In this document: positions 16,901-25,151 of the stretch, in pieces | How positions within the stretch are numbered: position 1 is the stretch's first letter | Layout of the letters: each line of letters opens with the position of its first letter | From: Calditrichota bacterium | GTDB taxonomy: Bacteria > Zhuqueibacterota > Zhuqueibacteria > Zhuqueibacterales > Geothermadaptataceae | Direction: 5' to 3' | DNA length: 64,000 nt | NCBI GenBank assembly: GCA_008501765.1 | Contig: QQUE01000020.1 | Location: forward strand, 1 to 64,000 | The notes under the pieces: generated by a model | Seen by the model: only the letters and a program-made list of their open reading frames with translations | Databases searched by the model: none | What the model was told of the DNA's origin: nothing | Program-made: the position numbers and the translations under genes

Positions 16901-17663
16901 TCACGGTTGGAATGGTGTATTCTTTCGAATCTTTGTCATGACCGTCGGTGTAGGCAATGATAACCCGGCGGGCTGTGGTTTCTTCTTTGGTCATTTGAAT
17001 GGCTAAACCCAATGCATCTGCCAATGGTGTTCCGCCTCCGGCTTTACCGCCATCGATGCCTGCGTACAATCTGTTTTTATCGTTGGTGAAATTGATAACA
17101 GTGCCAATATCGCCGTGAAATTGGATGAGCCCGGCCCGGTCGCCCTGGCCCAGGCTATCGACAAATAATTTGGTGGCAGCGCGCACAGAATCGATTGCCA
17201 GGCGCATACTCCAACTCATATCCATCACCATCATAGCGCTGCTACTGGAGTGCTCATTTTGTTGAATTTCCAAAATTCTCGGAGCCGGGATTTGCTCATA
17301 AATATTGGGATTTTCGGGATAGTCCGGATGCTCTTTATGGTATTCAAGCATCGGTTGCCAGATATCTTTTATTTGTCTGCCGTTGAGTGCGAAATCGTCC
17401 GGGGCAAGCCATTTTGAGGTATCGGCGAGTCCGGTGACTGCGTTTCCTGCGGAGTCTGTCACTGAAATAGTTGATAACAGGCTCGTTGGAAAACTTCCAG
17501 TGACCCCGCGGATAGTCAGGGAGCCATCGATAACCGGATTATTTACAGTGACTTTCAGTGAGTCATTTGCCTCGCTATCTGGAATTGAAGTGCCAAAAAA
17601 TATAAGAAAGGCGAAAATTAACAGTCGCGGCAGATTGGGATTTTGAGTTGTTTTTCTTGTCAT
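13929..17663 (-). CDS. giant secreted protein with vWA and DUF11 repeats
   Basis: The 1244-residue protein has a signal peptide (about residues 12-32) and a von Willebrand A domain whose MIDAS reads D148-M-S150-W-S152, completed by GGTPLADAL and YTDGHD further on. About five DUF11/CARDB beta-sandwich repeats follow, each with a version of NNNGPGxAxDVKV and a LPxxxxF strand. The C-terminus (LYDLSGTLITIIEEGAY ... GSGVYLVTLRSG) is a FlgD-Ig/type IX sorting-like domain. It should be exported and attached to the surface, binding a ligand through a metal at the MIDAS. The ATGA overlap with the barrel-OmpA gene points to a joint function, such as a surface adhesin and its anchor (inference). Confidence 0.85.
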   Translation of the reverse strand: MTRKTTQNPNLPRLLIFAFLIFFGTSIPDSEANDSLKVTVNNPVIDGSLTIRGVTGSFPTSLLSTISVTDSAGNAVTGLADTSKWLAPDDFALNGRQIKDIWQPMLEYHKEHPDYPENPNIYEQIPAPRILEIQQNEHSSSSAMMVMDMSWSMRLAIDSVRAATKLFVDSLGQGDRAGLIQFHGDIGTVINFTNDKNRLYAGIDGGKAGGGTPLADALGLAIQMTKEETTARRVIIAYTDGHDKDSKEYTIPTVIDSARAYNIPIYMIGLGAEIHADTLQMLATETGGEYLQSGSAADMAAIYARLSEVIRNYYVLNYSSPDPFYNNSERLIDVNVNDNNRTGHGMGRYFVPGPAATDFAISLTSATSDTAQEGGQTFNAAYKDSTIDYTIIVFNHGPNPSINVRVTHKLPVETEFIATNKPTETNENNTLIWRIPGMLPGDIQIFNVSARVRSNLANGTKDMLSEAEVFAVNDSTATNNNATTTVKYLGSYPRYDGALAMPIVTPGKISAGGFEFGRVSQNETYSYSLKIFNYGNQTLVGATLRNWIPDSVKIQSISTQPASDLGSELIWNLPAIQAEDSLIIQVTAQLADSMPVGSFPLPHKAELEALADEEPENNIAEETIYAVILKQNSDLALSLSSQTDSTIAGRNAVTPEEIFNYTLMVNNNGPGHADDVKVKHVLPNYVTFAEGDIAGHSENEWHLGTILAGKGKSINMLVKTKLIIPDAVKELISQAELISPIDTVSWNNTAADTVTFIPIPLAELQKYDLSIDTEILTDTTIFISGEEQPAARLGSVYRYTLKISNSGPGEAKNFQVLNTLPENASHFQLSKQAGFSTLADLAWDIPSLKAGEQEKIVFYARVDNQVPQTPFALENRAEVVSKKDTVAENNISLSTVYAVEGDKFFSDIAVRNFVQGTSFTFTDNDTIWFADENSTYNYAIQIENNSKIFADSIFVSEYLPDGATPVASTYLPNPNITGDPVQWFFEAIEPNGTRVILFDMAVPSASDNAVRLFTHKAEARAANEQEDDLSDNTDTALIYSVVEIPEPEIAVSPQTVLVGDSVLVRVRTSIELKSWDLRVFTADNQIDDTFADAFIAASTLEPGQWFDVSPFFRNTRLFTAAKEEVIRFELHTVDFLNNSKRVSTNLTVRARDDMVLERNVFRAGRESKFGINFELSSNRNVILELYDLSGTLITIIEEGAYLAGHNTYYWNGITKSGQQVGSGVYLVTLRSGDFTSWKKMVVVQ

Positions 17664-18418
17664 GTTGATGCCTGTAGGATTTGATGTTAAATTCTATTAG
17701 ATGCTGATTTCTGCAAGACATGGTTAATGAAAGAGTACCAGTTATAAAACCATGTGCGTCTCAGGCTTCATCAGTGAATCTTGCGTACATATTTACGGCT
17801 GCAGTCAGATTTGTATCTTACCATCCCTGGTAATTTTGAGAGCTTTTTTGTCTTAAAGTTGCTTATGATTGAATGCTGCCTGAGCAAACATGGTGCCAGT
17901 ACCATAACAAACTGTTTTCCTAAGAAGATAGGGAGATTGGATTGCCATTTTATGAGCTGAAAGTGTTTAATGGTGAGACAGGGTGATAATAATATTACAT
18001 AATCAGTGACTTTACGCTCAAGATTTTTTTGATCACAAAATCACAAAAGTGGGTGTTTTGATTTTTTGTACGGCTCAGTTTAATTTGAATGGACGCTGGC
18101 TATCCAAATAACTCCGCAAGGATAACTTATTATTTTATACAGCCAAACTACAAATCACTCGAATTTACACGAATATTTTTTTTTGAGTAGAGGAGCTTGA
18201 AATTCCAATAATTTTTATTCTTGAAATTTGCAAAACTAGCGGACAATTATCTATTAATCATAGTTTTAAGTTTGCTGATATATTTGGATAATCAGATGAA
18301 TAGTCAGATTTAATTTGATATCCGGATGTTTTTGAGATGACGCGGAATGAAGAGGTACAAGTAGCAGACTATGTGCGCTTTTTGTAAAATTTTTAAGAAA
18401 GCAGTGTAAAAAAAATAC
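17664..18418. other. 755-bp AT-rich intergenic region
   Basis: The region lies upstream of the vWA operon on the minus strand and downstream of the sulfur operon. I found no ORF with a ribosome-binding site and no convincing repeat or RNA motif. It presumably holds the vWA operon promoter, but no clear -35/-10 pair was found. Confidence 0.5.
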
Positions 18419-18452
18419 AAACTGGAGCTCCTCGAAATTAAAGCTCCAGTTT
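18419..18452 (-). terminator. terminator of the sulfur operon
   Basis: AAACTGGAGCT (18419-18429) pairs with AGCTCCAGTTT (18442-18452). On the minus strand the stem is followed by a run of T residues (complement of AAAAAAAT), a standard intrinsic terminator just after the rhodanese-like gene. Confidence 0.9.
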
Positions 18453-18458
18453 AATAAA

Positions 18459-19091
18459 TTAGCAGCCTTCGTCGGCTTTTTTCTTCTTTTTAAAGTTGAT
18501 TGGTTTCCTGATTTTTGGTTTTGTTTTCTGATCTTTTTGATCCAGAACCATTCCCCCTCCGGAAAAATATTTTGAGGCGGCTTGCCTTACTTGATAGCGA
18601 AGAATTTCGCTATCGGCAACCAGATCATCCGGTTTTTCCGGATTGAGAATTCCTTTAATCCAATAGTTCATTCCACCCGTTAAAATAAATGAATCGTAGC
18701 CTTGTTGCTGCAAAAGTATCCAGCCTTGGGATGCGTGGGCATCACCGTTGCTATAGATGATGATCGTATTTTGCGGATCGATATTATCGAGACTGCCACG
18801 TTTGAAAAGATTATCAACAGGGATGTGAATTGCACCGGGGATGTGGTATTTCTCAAAATCAGATTTATTTCGCAAATCGATGATAGTTACACCGGGTTGT
18901 TTATCGATGATTATATGCGCCAGGTCTTCCGCGGCCATTTGGTTGCTTTTGGAGGTGATTTTTGCTGCCAGCTCATCTGCGGATAAAAACGGATGTTGCA
19001 CATTTCCCGCTGGTGAAATCGCGAGAATGGCTCCGAAGACAAGCAGCAAGATAAAACCGAGGCGCTTGTCGAATATTTTTTCTAATGTCAT
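18459..19091 (-). CDS. membrane-anchored rhodanese-fold protein without catalytic Cys
   Basis: The 210-residue protein has an N-terminal membrane segment (about residues 9-27) and a rhodanese domain (about 45-150) with VTIIDLRNKSDFEKYHIPGAIHIP. The active-site loop reads IIIYSNGDAHAS: the cysteine that normally follows Y is a serine, so sulfurtransferase chemistry is unlikely. The C-terminus is a lysine-rich tail with a lone terminal cysteine (ADEGC). It would face the periplasm, close to the reductase. ATG at 19091 was chosen, with GAGGAG upstream; a TTG at 19097 overlapping the previous stop is possible. It closes the operon and may bind sulfur compounds or act as a structural partner (inference). 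Confidence 0.82.
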   Translation of the reverse strand: MTLEKIFDKRLGFILLLVFGAILAISPAGNVQHPFLSADELAAKITSKSNQMAAEDLAHIIIDKQPGVTIIDLRNKSDFEKYHIPGAIHIPVDNLFKRGSLDNIDPQNTIIIYSNGDAHASQGWILLQQQGYDSFILTGGMNYWIKGILNPEKPDDLVADSEILRYQVRQAASKYFSGGGMVLDQKDQKTKPKIRKPINFKKKKKADEGC

Positions 19092-19093
19092 TT

Positions 19094-19687
19094 TCAACTC
19101 TCCTCAGCTCCAAATTTCTTTTCTAAAATTTCAGCACCCCAAAACATGCCGAGCGCCATTAAAATAATGAGAAAGGCAACCACACCCGGTGTGAGACCCA
19201 GTAAATCTGTAAGTTTGGCATTGCCCATAAAACCGGAAACGGTGAAATCCTGAAACAGCGGGAAAGTCTCACCAAATATTAACATTCCAAAAAGGGCACC
19301 GGCAATATAAATAAATCCATCGACTTTACCGGTGGCGCTGGCCACGAGAGAGGTCCCCGGACAATAGCCGCCAATTACAAAACCAATGCCCATAATGACG
19401 CCACCGGCGATTTGCGGGCCGAGATACGTTGGGTTCAGGTAGATAAGCGACATATCCAGAATGCCAACTAAATTGAGCAGCAATGTTCCGATCATGGCAA
19501 CGATGATGGCGGTAAACATGACTTTTAGCACGGTCATATCACGGAAGTAAAACTGGTGCGCCAATTTTTTCGCATCGCCGAAACCAGCACGTTCGAGTGT
19601 AAATCCGAACATAATTCCAATGATGACCGCGACGACGAAACTGATTTCAACACCAAAAAAATCAAACTTATATAAGGGTGTAAACAT
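19094..19687 (-). CDS. YeeE/YedE family sulfur transporter, second half
   Basis: The 197-residue membrane protein has about five hydrophobic helices and the signature GIGFVIGGYCPGTSLVASATGK, whose GYCPGT corresponds to the cysteine-bearing constriction of YeeE/YedE (TsuA-type) thiosulfate importers. It starts with FGFTLERAGFGDAKK, also typical. In single-chain members the two repeats are joined; here the halves are separate genes 12 bases apart. They probably form a heterodimer in the inner membrane. Next to a sulfur-compound reductase, import of thiosulfate or polysulfide is the likely job. Confidence 0.88.
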   Translation of the reverse strand: MFTPLYKFDFFGVEISFVVAVIIGIMFGFTLERAGFGDAKKLAHQFYFRDMTVLKVMFTAIIVAMIGTLLLNLVGILDMSLIYLNPTYLGPQIAGGVIMGIGFVIGGYCPGTSLVASATGKVDGFIYIAGALFGMLIFGETFPLFQDFTVSGFMGNAKLTDLLGLTPGVVAFLIILMALGMFWGAEILEKKFGAEES

Positions 19688-19699
19688 TATTGTCTCCTC

Positions 19700-20218
19700 C
19701 TAAATCCATTGTTTTCGAACGAAATATGCAACGACATAACCCGAAGCAAACATTACCATCATGAATGCCCAGCTCCCTGTGGCAAGTGTGGCGCCGCCGC
19801 TCAAAGCCTGGCCGCTGGTACAGCCCAGGGCAAGGCGGGCACCAAAACCCATGATTCCACCGCCGAGAAAGGCATATGCCCAGCGCCCTTTCGGAGTAAT
19901 CCGTGGGCCGTGTTCAGTCTTCCATTTAAATCGTCCAGCCATCAATCCGGACAACAAGCCACCGAGGATGACACCAACTACTTCAAAAACCAGCCAATTG
20001 CTCAATGGATTTTTATCGCCACCTGCATACTTTGCAAAGTAGGAATTATTATCAACATGCTCCGGGCTTACCGTGTCCACAACATACGTCACGGTTCGCA
20101 TCATAGCGCCTGAGGCTCCCAACCCGCGGCCCATAACGACAAATGTAGCAAGTAAAACAAGGCCCAATACAAAGCCGGCCACATAGGGGGACCAGTATTT
20201 TTCTTTTGTGTCTTGCAT
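19700..20218 (-). CDS. YeeE/YedE family sulfur transporter, first half
   Basis: The 172-residue membrane protein has four to five hydrophobic segments and the motif GARLALGCTSGQALSGGATLATGSW, the GC(T/S)SGxxLSG signature of YeeE/YedE. The cysteine is at about residue 133. It pairs with the gene at 19094. A basic PRITPKGRWAYAFLGG loop precedes the motif. The ATG lies 162 bases downstream of the NrfD gene's stop, a larger gap than elsewhere in the operon and large enough for a secondary promoter. Confidence 0.88.
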   Translation of the reverse strand: MQDTKEKYWSPYVAGFVLGLVLLATFVVMGRGLGASGAMMRTVTYVVDTVSPEHVDNNSYFAKYAGGDKNPLSNWLVFEVVGVILGGLLSGLMAGRFKWKTEHGPRITPKGRWAYAFLGGGIMGFGARLALGCTSGQALSGGATLATGSWAFMMVMFASGYVVAYFVRKQWI

Positions 20219-20380
20219 AGTTCAACTTTCTTTTTTGAATTAAAATATATGCTGCAAGCGGTCGATCATAATTTTTTCCGATTCAAAATCTAATCGCGCA
20301 CCGAGGTAGATTATGCGTTCAATTCCAGTTCCATTCCAGACCCGAGACCAACTTGCAGCATTTTTTGATTTTAAATTTGA

Positions 20381-21322
20381 TTAATAAACCCAGCTACTGA
20401 ATTGCCCGGCATCAACAATAATAAAACGCAGCATCAACCCGCCGAAAAGCACAAGAAAAGCGGGGATAAGTGTACTTTTCACTTTGTGCAGGCTATCCAA
20501 TATTTCGATAAATGCCGGAATAATTAATCCAATTCCAACTACAAAAATCCAAAACGGCGCCGTATATGGGCCGCCTAAAAACAGGGTTACCGCTTCCACA
20601 TGAATTTGCGTTGACGCCAGAAATCCCATAAACATGTGGATGATAAGAAAAAGCTCTATACCGATAGCAATGAGATCAATGCGTCCGAGGCGGTGCTTTT
20701 CTTCCTTGTTTTTTGAGAGAATCATGTTGAAAGCCAGCGCCGTAGAAAGCCCGGAAACCAGGAAGAGTGGTCCAAGAATCGCGGTGTTCCAAATTGGCCG
20801 TGCATTGAAAGCACTAAGCAAAATACCTGTGTAAATTCCGAGGATGGCCGCATAATAAATGAGAAGCCATGCGATAACTTTGGCATATTTTTTCACATAC
20901 GTCATAGCATTTTCCATCCAGGCATAGGGATAGCGCCAATTTGGAAAGACTTTTTCGGCATGCATCAGAGCCCATAAAAAACTCAGTGGAAAAATGATGG
21001 CTAATGTCCATGAGCCCCACGACATGGGAGATTCCAGGCGGATCGCCGTGTAGAAACGGAATACATGCAACTTGTATTCGAGATCGAGAAACAGGGCAAA
21101 TAATCCGAGTGAAAGTAATAAAGGAACAAAAAGTGGAGCGATGCGCACAGTTGCGTGCATCTCGTCCTCTTTACCGCGCAGAAAATAGACGGCAGAAAAA
21201 AACAGGATTCCGGCTACCAGGCCACCGAAAAAGAGATACACCGGAATTTCCCAGCCCCAAATTGTGAGGTGCGGATCGATGTGATGCATGTGACGTCCGC
21301 TGGTGATCGTAATTTCTTGCAT
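20381..21322 (-). CDS. NrfD/PsrC-type membrane subunit
   Basis: The 313-residue protein has eight to nine transmembrane helices and begins with WGWEIPVYLFFGGLVAGILF, the start of the NrfD/PsrC fold that passes electrons from menaquinol to the periplasmic iron-sulfur and molybdopterin subunits. It carries no cofactor motif of its own, as expected of the family. Together with genes at 21399 and 22017 it makes a three-subunit complex of the polysulfide/thiosulfate reductase type. Confidence 0.9.
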   Translation of the reverse strand: MQEITITSGRHMHHIDPHLTIWGWEIPVYLFFGGLVAGILFFSAVYFLRGKEDEMHATVRIAPLFVPLLLSLGLFALFLDLEYKLHVFRFYTAIRLESPMSWGSWTLAIIFPLSFLWALMHAEKVFPNWRYPYAWMENAMTYVKKYAKVIAWLLIYYAAILGIYTGILLSAFNARPIWNTAILGPLFLVSGLSTALAFNMILSKNKEEKHRLGRIDLIAIGIELFLIIHMFMGFLASTQIHVEAVTLFLGGPYTAPFWIFVVGIGLIIPAFIEILDSLHKVKSTLIPAFLVLFGGLMLRFIIVDAGQFSSWVY

Positions 21323-21398
21323 TTTTACCTCAATTAATTTTTGAATGTCAGATGTTCAATTTCACCAACATCTAACCACTATCATCTGAAAACTATTT

Positions 21399-21938
21399 TT
21401 ACAACAGATAAAATATCTTTGGCTTGGTTCCAGCTTCGGGAATCAAAGCATGATTTGGACGCGAGCGAATGAGCTTGCTCACTTCACTGTTGGCATCATC
21501 CAAATCACCAAAATACATGCATTTTGTTGGGCACACAGCCACGCAGGCAGGATCCAGGCCTTCGCGAACACGGTGCATGCAAAAAGTACATTTGTCAACA
21601 TAACCTTCCGGGTGGACGTATCGTGCATCGTAGGGGCAGGATGCGATGCAGGCTTTACAACCCGTGCATAAATCCTTGTCCACCAGCACAACCCCGTAAT
21701 CCTCGTCCGTGTAGCTCGCTCCGGTTGGGCAGCAACGAACACAAGGGGCATTCTCGCAATGATTGCAGCGTTCACTGCGAATTTCCATGTGCAGGTCCGG
21801 GAAGGCACCACGCACATCTTCTACAATCCAGTCCCGGCAATAGCCGTCCGGGACGTTGTTCTCGGTCTTGCACGCCACCACACAATCGGCGCAACCGACG
21901 CATTTTTTTGTATCGATGACCATTCCATAGCGGGCCAT
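21399..21938 (-). CDS. four-cluster ferredoxin-like iron-sulfur subunit (PsrB/PhsB type)
   Basis: In this 179-residue protein, the cysteine groups CVGCADCVVAC, CNHCENAPCVRCC, CTGCKACIASC and CTFCMHR...CVAVC would bind four [4Fe-4S] clusters, the usual set for the beta subunit of DMSO-reductase-family complexes. It links the NrfD-type quinol site to the molybdopterin subunit. It has no signal peptide, as is normal, because it is co-exported with the TAT-borne catalytic subunit. Confidence 0.93.
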   Translation of the reverse strand: MARYGMVIDTKKCVGCADCVVACKTENNVPDGYCRDWIVEDVRGAFPDLHMEIRSERCNHCENAPCVRCCPTGASYTDEDYGVVLVDKDLCTGCKACIASCPYDARYVHPEGYVDKCTFCMHRVREGLDPACVAVCPTKCMYFGDLDDANSEVSKLIRSRPNHALIPEAGTKPKIFYLL

Positions 21939-22016
21939 ATTTATCTCCAGTTAAATTATTGCTATTGGTAGTTTGCGATCGGCCATTAGCTGAAAGCCAA
22001 TAGCCAAATGCTTATT

Positions 22017-24248
22017 TCAACTCACACCTGCTGATTCAAAAGTGACAAAATTTACCCGCATTCCGGTGCCGCCCATTATCGGGTCAACTTTGACGCGGGA
22101 GATCAATTTTGTGTCATCAGCGCCGCGCATGTACGCTCGTTTCAGCCGTTTATCCGTGTGGCCGAAACCATGCACCATGTAAACGCTGTCATGGCGGATT
22201 CTCTCAGTTACTTTTACTTTAATTTTCGTGCTGCGCTCGCCATCCTGGTTGACTAAAACCACGGATTGGTTATTTTTCAAACCGTGCAAGCGTGCCACTG
22301 TTTTATTTACCCAAACTTCATTTTCCGCCATTAAATCCGTCAAAAGGGGATTGTTTGTCGTACGGGCAAAAGTATGTGTTGGCGCGCGGCCATAAAGCAA
22401 GCGGTAATAGCCTTCCGGCGGCTGCTCATGGTGTGTATAGCGCGGTACAGCATCAAAACCGTAGGAAGCCAGCAGACTCGATGCGAGTTCAATTTTGCCA
22501 CTCGGGGTATCGAATTCGGGCTGCATCCCTTCTTCAAAATAAAGCGGGTAGCGATCTTCGAATTCGTGCACACCTTTTTTGCGCATTTCTTCCAGTGTCA
22601 AACCAACTTTACTCAATCGGGTTTCGAGATATTCTTCGAAATTTTTCCACGGGAAGTATTTTTCAAGTCCCATTTTAATTCCCAGTTCACGGGCGATCCA
22701 CCAGCCTGGTTTCGAATTGTATTTTGGCTCGAAAGCGGGCGCCCGCAGGGCAATTGTCGGGACGCGGCCAGGAAGCGCGCGCAAGTCGTCATAGCGCTCC
22801 AGATAAGAGCATTCGGGCAAAACGACATCCGCGTAACCGGTTATTTCCGCAGGCATTAGATCGATGGCTACGAGCAGGTCGAGATTTTGGATGGCCTCGA
22901 CGGTTTTTTTCGGCTCGGGCAAAGTGTGCAGGAGATTTGTCCCGTAAACCAGCCAGCCTTTGAACGCACAACTTTTATCGGCTTTTGGAATAGTGGCATC
23001 ACAAATACCGTTGGCCAGAGCCAGATTGGCTAATGGATAAAGATCGGGAAATGCATCACGCCAGCTTTTGGTGGGCGTGGGATATTTGGGATATTTGTAT
23101 TTTGGAACAGAAGCCTTGTTCGGATAATAAAATCCGCCGCGGCGGCCCCAGCTTCCCAATAAAGCATTGATTATCGCGCCGGCCCGCACACGTTGCGTAT
23201 CATCGCCATACCAGGTAACATGCCGTCCCGGATGCACGATTGTCGATGGGCGGTGACGCGCCATTTCGCGCGCGGTTTCAACGATAACGTGGGGTTTAAT
23301 CGTTGTGATTGGATAGGCCCATTCCGGGGTGTATTTTGCAACTTCACGTTTTAATTCTTCAAACCCGGCGGTATATTTTGCGACATATTCCTCGTCGTAT
23401 AATTTTTCTTTGATGATGACATGAATCCACGACAATAGCAGAGCCAAGTCAGTTCCCGGCCGTATCGGCAGCCAATGTTTTGCTTTTGAGGCTGCAGTTG
23501 AAAATCGTGGATCGACACAGATAACTGTTGCACCCTGTCCCACAGCATCGGCGAATTCCTGAACCTGTGTATTGTGCATATTTTCGCCGAGATGGCTGCC
23601 GATGAGAACGATACATTTCGCATCCCGGATGTCAGTTCGCTCGGGCGAGCCGACGCCTTCGCCAAAGGTGAGAAGATAGGCTTCCTCTCGCGGGCCGCGG
23701 CATTGCGCGTAAGATGGTGCGGTAATATTGTTCGAGCCGTAGGCACGCAACAGATGTTTAAAATAGGAGCCACCGGAACCGTGTGTAAACAGCGCGACGC
23801 ATTCCGGACCGTGTTCCTCAGCAATTTTTTTCAGTTTATCTGCGATAACAGTAAACGCTTCGTCCCAACTGGCTTCTACGAATGTTTGTTTGCCGTCGAC
23901 AACTTTTCTTATCAGTGGTGTGCGTAGTCGATCCTCGTCGAGATAGGCGCCAATTCCACCCGTGCCGCGCGGACACAACCGGCCGTTGCTATTTGGATCG
24001 GCGTCGTTGCCGGTGATTTTCCATGGTTCGCCATTTTTAGCGTGCACCCAACCGGCACATTGCCAAAAACAGATTTCACACACGGTCGGCGTTTTTACAG
24101 CACCGCTGATGGATGCGCCTGCGCCTTTTGCGATTTCTTTGATTTGTGGAACGGAAGATTTATTGTAGAAACCAGCGCCCAAACTCAAACCACCCAGAGA
24201 AAGGCCACTGATTTTAATAAATTCTCTTCTTGAAAAAGAGTTTCCCAT
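22017..24248 (-). CDS. molybdopterin oxidoreductase, catalytic subunit (polysulfide/thiosulfate reductase-like)
   Basis: The 743-residue protein has a twin-arginine signal (SRREFIKISGLSLGGL) at its N-terminus and a [4Fe-4S] site C-x2-C-x3-C followed about 27 residues later by LCPRG. A cysteine in YAQCRGPREEAY near residue 185 is a plausible molybdenum ligand. The C-terminus has the molybdopterin-dinucleotide-binding domain (LLYGRAPTHTFARTTNNP). These features put it with PhsA/PsrA in the DMSO reductase family, acting in the periplasm. Arsenate or tetrathionate as substrate cannot be excluded, but the YeeE/YedE genes and the rhodanese fold in the operon favour sulfur compounds. ATG at 24248 follows GGTGAGG; an in-frame GTG at 24263 would overlap the regulator gene. 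Confidence 0.9.
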   Translation of the reverse strand: MGNSFSRREFIKISGLSLGGLSLGAGFYNKSSVPQIKEIAKGAGASISGAVKTPTVCEICFWQCAGWVHAKNGEPWKITGNDADPNSNGRLCPRGTGGIGAYLDEDRLRTPLIRKVVDGKQTFVEASWDEAFTVIADKLKKIAEEHGPECVALFTHGSGGSYFKHLLRAYGSNNITAPSYAQCRGPREEAYLLTFGEGVGSPERTDIRDAKCIVLIGSHLGENMHNTQVQEFADAVGQGATVICVDPRFSTAASKAKHWLPIRPGTDLALLLSWIHVIIKEKLYDEEYVAKYTAGFEELKREVAKYTPEWAYPITTIKPHVIVETAREMARHRPSTIVHPGRHVTWYGDDTQRVRAGAIINALLGSWGRRGGFYYPNKASVPKYKYPKYPTPTKSWRDAFPDLYPLANLALANGICDATIPKADKSCAFKGWLVYGTNLLHTLPEPKKTVEAIQNLDLLVAIDLMPAEITGYADVVLPECSYLERYDDLRALPGRVPTIALRAPAFEPKYNSKPGWWIARELGIKMGLEKYFPWKNFEEYLETRLSKVGLTLEEMRKKGVHEFEDRYPLYFEEGMQPEFDTPSGKIELASSLLASYGFDAVPRYTHHEQPPEGYYRLLYGRAPTHTFARTTNNPLLTDLMAENEVWVNKTVARLHGLKNNQSVVLVNQDGERSTKIKVKVTERIRHDSVYMVHGFGHTDKRLKRAYMRGADDTKLISRVKVDPIMGGTGMRVNFVTFESAGVS

Positions 24249-24252
24249 AGTT

Positions 24253-24711
24253 TTAAACCTCACCTTTATTGATGGGATTTCCTTCGATTTTTGTGTATTT
24301 TTGAAGTAAACCTTTTAGATTTGTACATTCGTGGGCATTTAAATAAACATGGCATTCGCGGCAGTTGAAAGTGCTGCAATCTCCACCGAGCTCATTTTTT
24401 ATCATCCAGCAGGGTTTGACGGCGCCGTTAAAAGCCGGGCAGTGTTCCCGGTCTGACAACGAGCACGGCTTGATTTGCCAGCATGGAATGAGCGATAGCA
24501 ATCGCCGGATTCCTTCAATATTTAAACCCTGGTTTTTAATTAAGGATCGGATACAATTGAGCCAATGGACATCTTCCTCGTTATAATAGCGCTGCCCCGT
24601 GTCAGTTTTCGCAACGACAATCAAGCCTTCGCGTTCATACATGCGGATGGTTTCAACCGCTACGTCGAGCTGCCTGGAAACTTCACCAATCTTGTATGTT
24701 TTTTCACCCAT
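24253..24711 (-). CDS. cysteine-rich MerR-family regulator
   Basis: The 152-residue protein has an N-terminal winged helix (YKIGEVSRQLDVAVETIRMYEREGLI, residues 6-31, followed by RYYNEEDVHWL) typical of MerR. The C-terminal half has nine cysteines (for example PCWQIKPCSL, HCPAF, NCRECHVYL), far more than metal-sensing MerR proteins such as ZntR. It could hold an iron-sulfur cluster or sense sulfane sulfur through thiols (inference). It is the first gene of the operon, and its stop lies only a few bases from the reductase start, so it very probably controls its own operon. It should bind a promoter upstream of 24711, where I could not point to a 19-bp spaced promoter with certainty. Confidence 0.88.
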   Translation of the reverse strand: MGEKTYKIGEVSRQLDVAVETIRMYEREGLIVVAKTDTGQRYYNEEDVHWLNCIRSLIKNQGLNIEGIRRLLSLIPCWQIKPCSLSDREHCPAFNGAVKPCWMIKNELGGDCSTFNCRECHVYLNAHECTNLKGLLQKYTKIEGNPINKGEV

Positions 24712-25151
24712 ATCACATTCCTTTTTTTGCCCTGAAGAAACCAGTGTATTGATTCCTGTATTTGAAAATGCAGTATTATCAAAGAGTGGGCCAAATTAAT
24801 AAAAAGTCTATAACTTACTGAATTAAAAGTATTTATTAGGTTTTTGAAATGCGTTTTCTTAGCTTATTACCTTCTTGTTTCTAAGAAAAAGCAGTGCTGG
24901 ATTGCTGATTTTGAGAAAAATAAAATCGGCAAAATTCTAATGCTCATGACGTCGGTAAAATTGAGTAAACTAAGATTGAAACAAAGACAGATTTTTGCAG
25001 AAAATAGAGCGAGTTCGTGGCAATGGTCTCAAAGGGATGGAGAATTTAATCAAAAAATTGATTGAATATTACTCTGAATATTTTTGTTTCTCAATGTGAT
25101 TTACTTATATTGTTCAATTAATATGAAAACGGTAATTCAAGAGGAAAAATT
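24712..25151. other. 440-bp divergent intergenic region
   Basis: The region separates the divergent MerR gene and the metallo-beta-lactamase-fold gene and should hold both promoters. A 73-codon ORF at 24844-25065 has no good start context or recognisable protein. No repeat or RNA motif was seen. Confidence 0.5.

Noticed and set aside
24844-25065. 73-codon ORF upstream of the hydrolase
   Set aside because: No start context, low complexity, and the divergent promoter region explains it.
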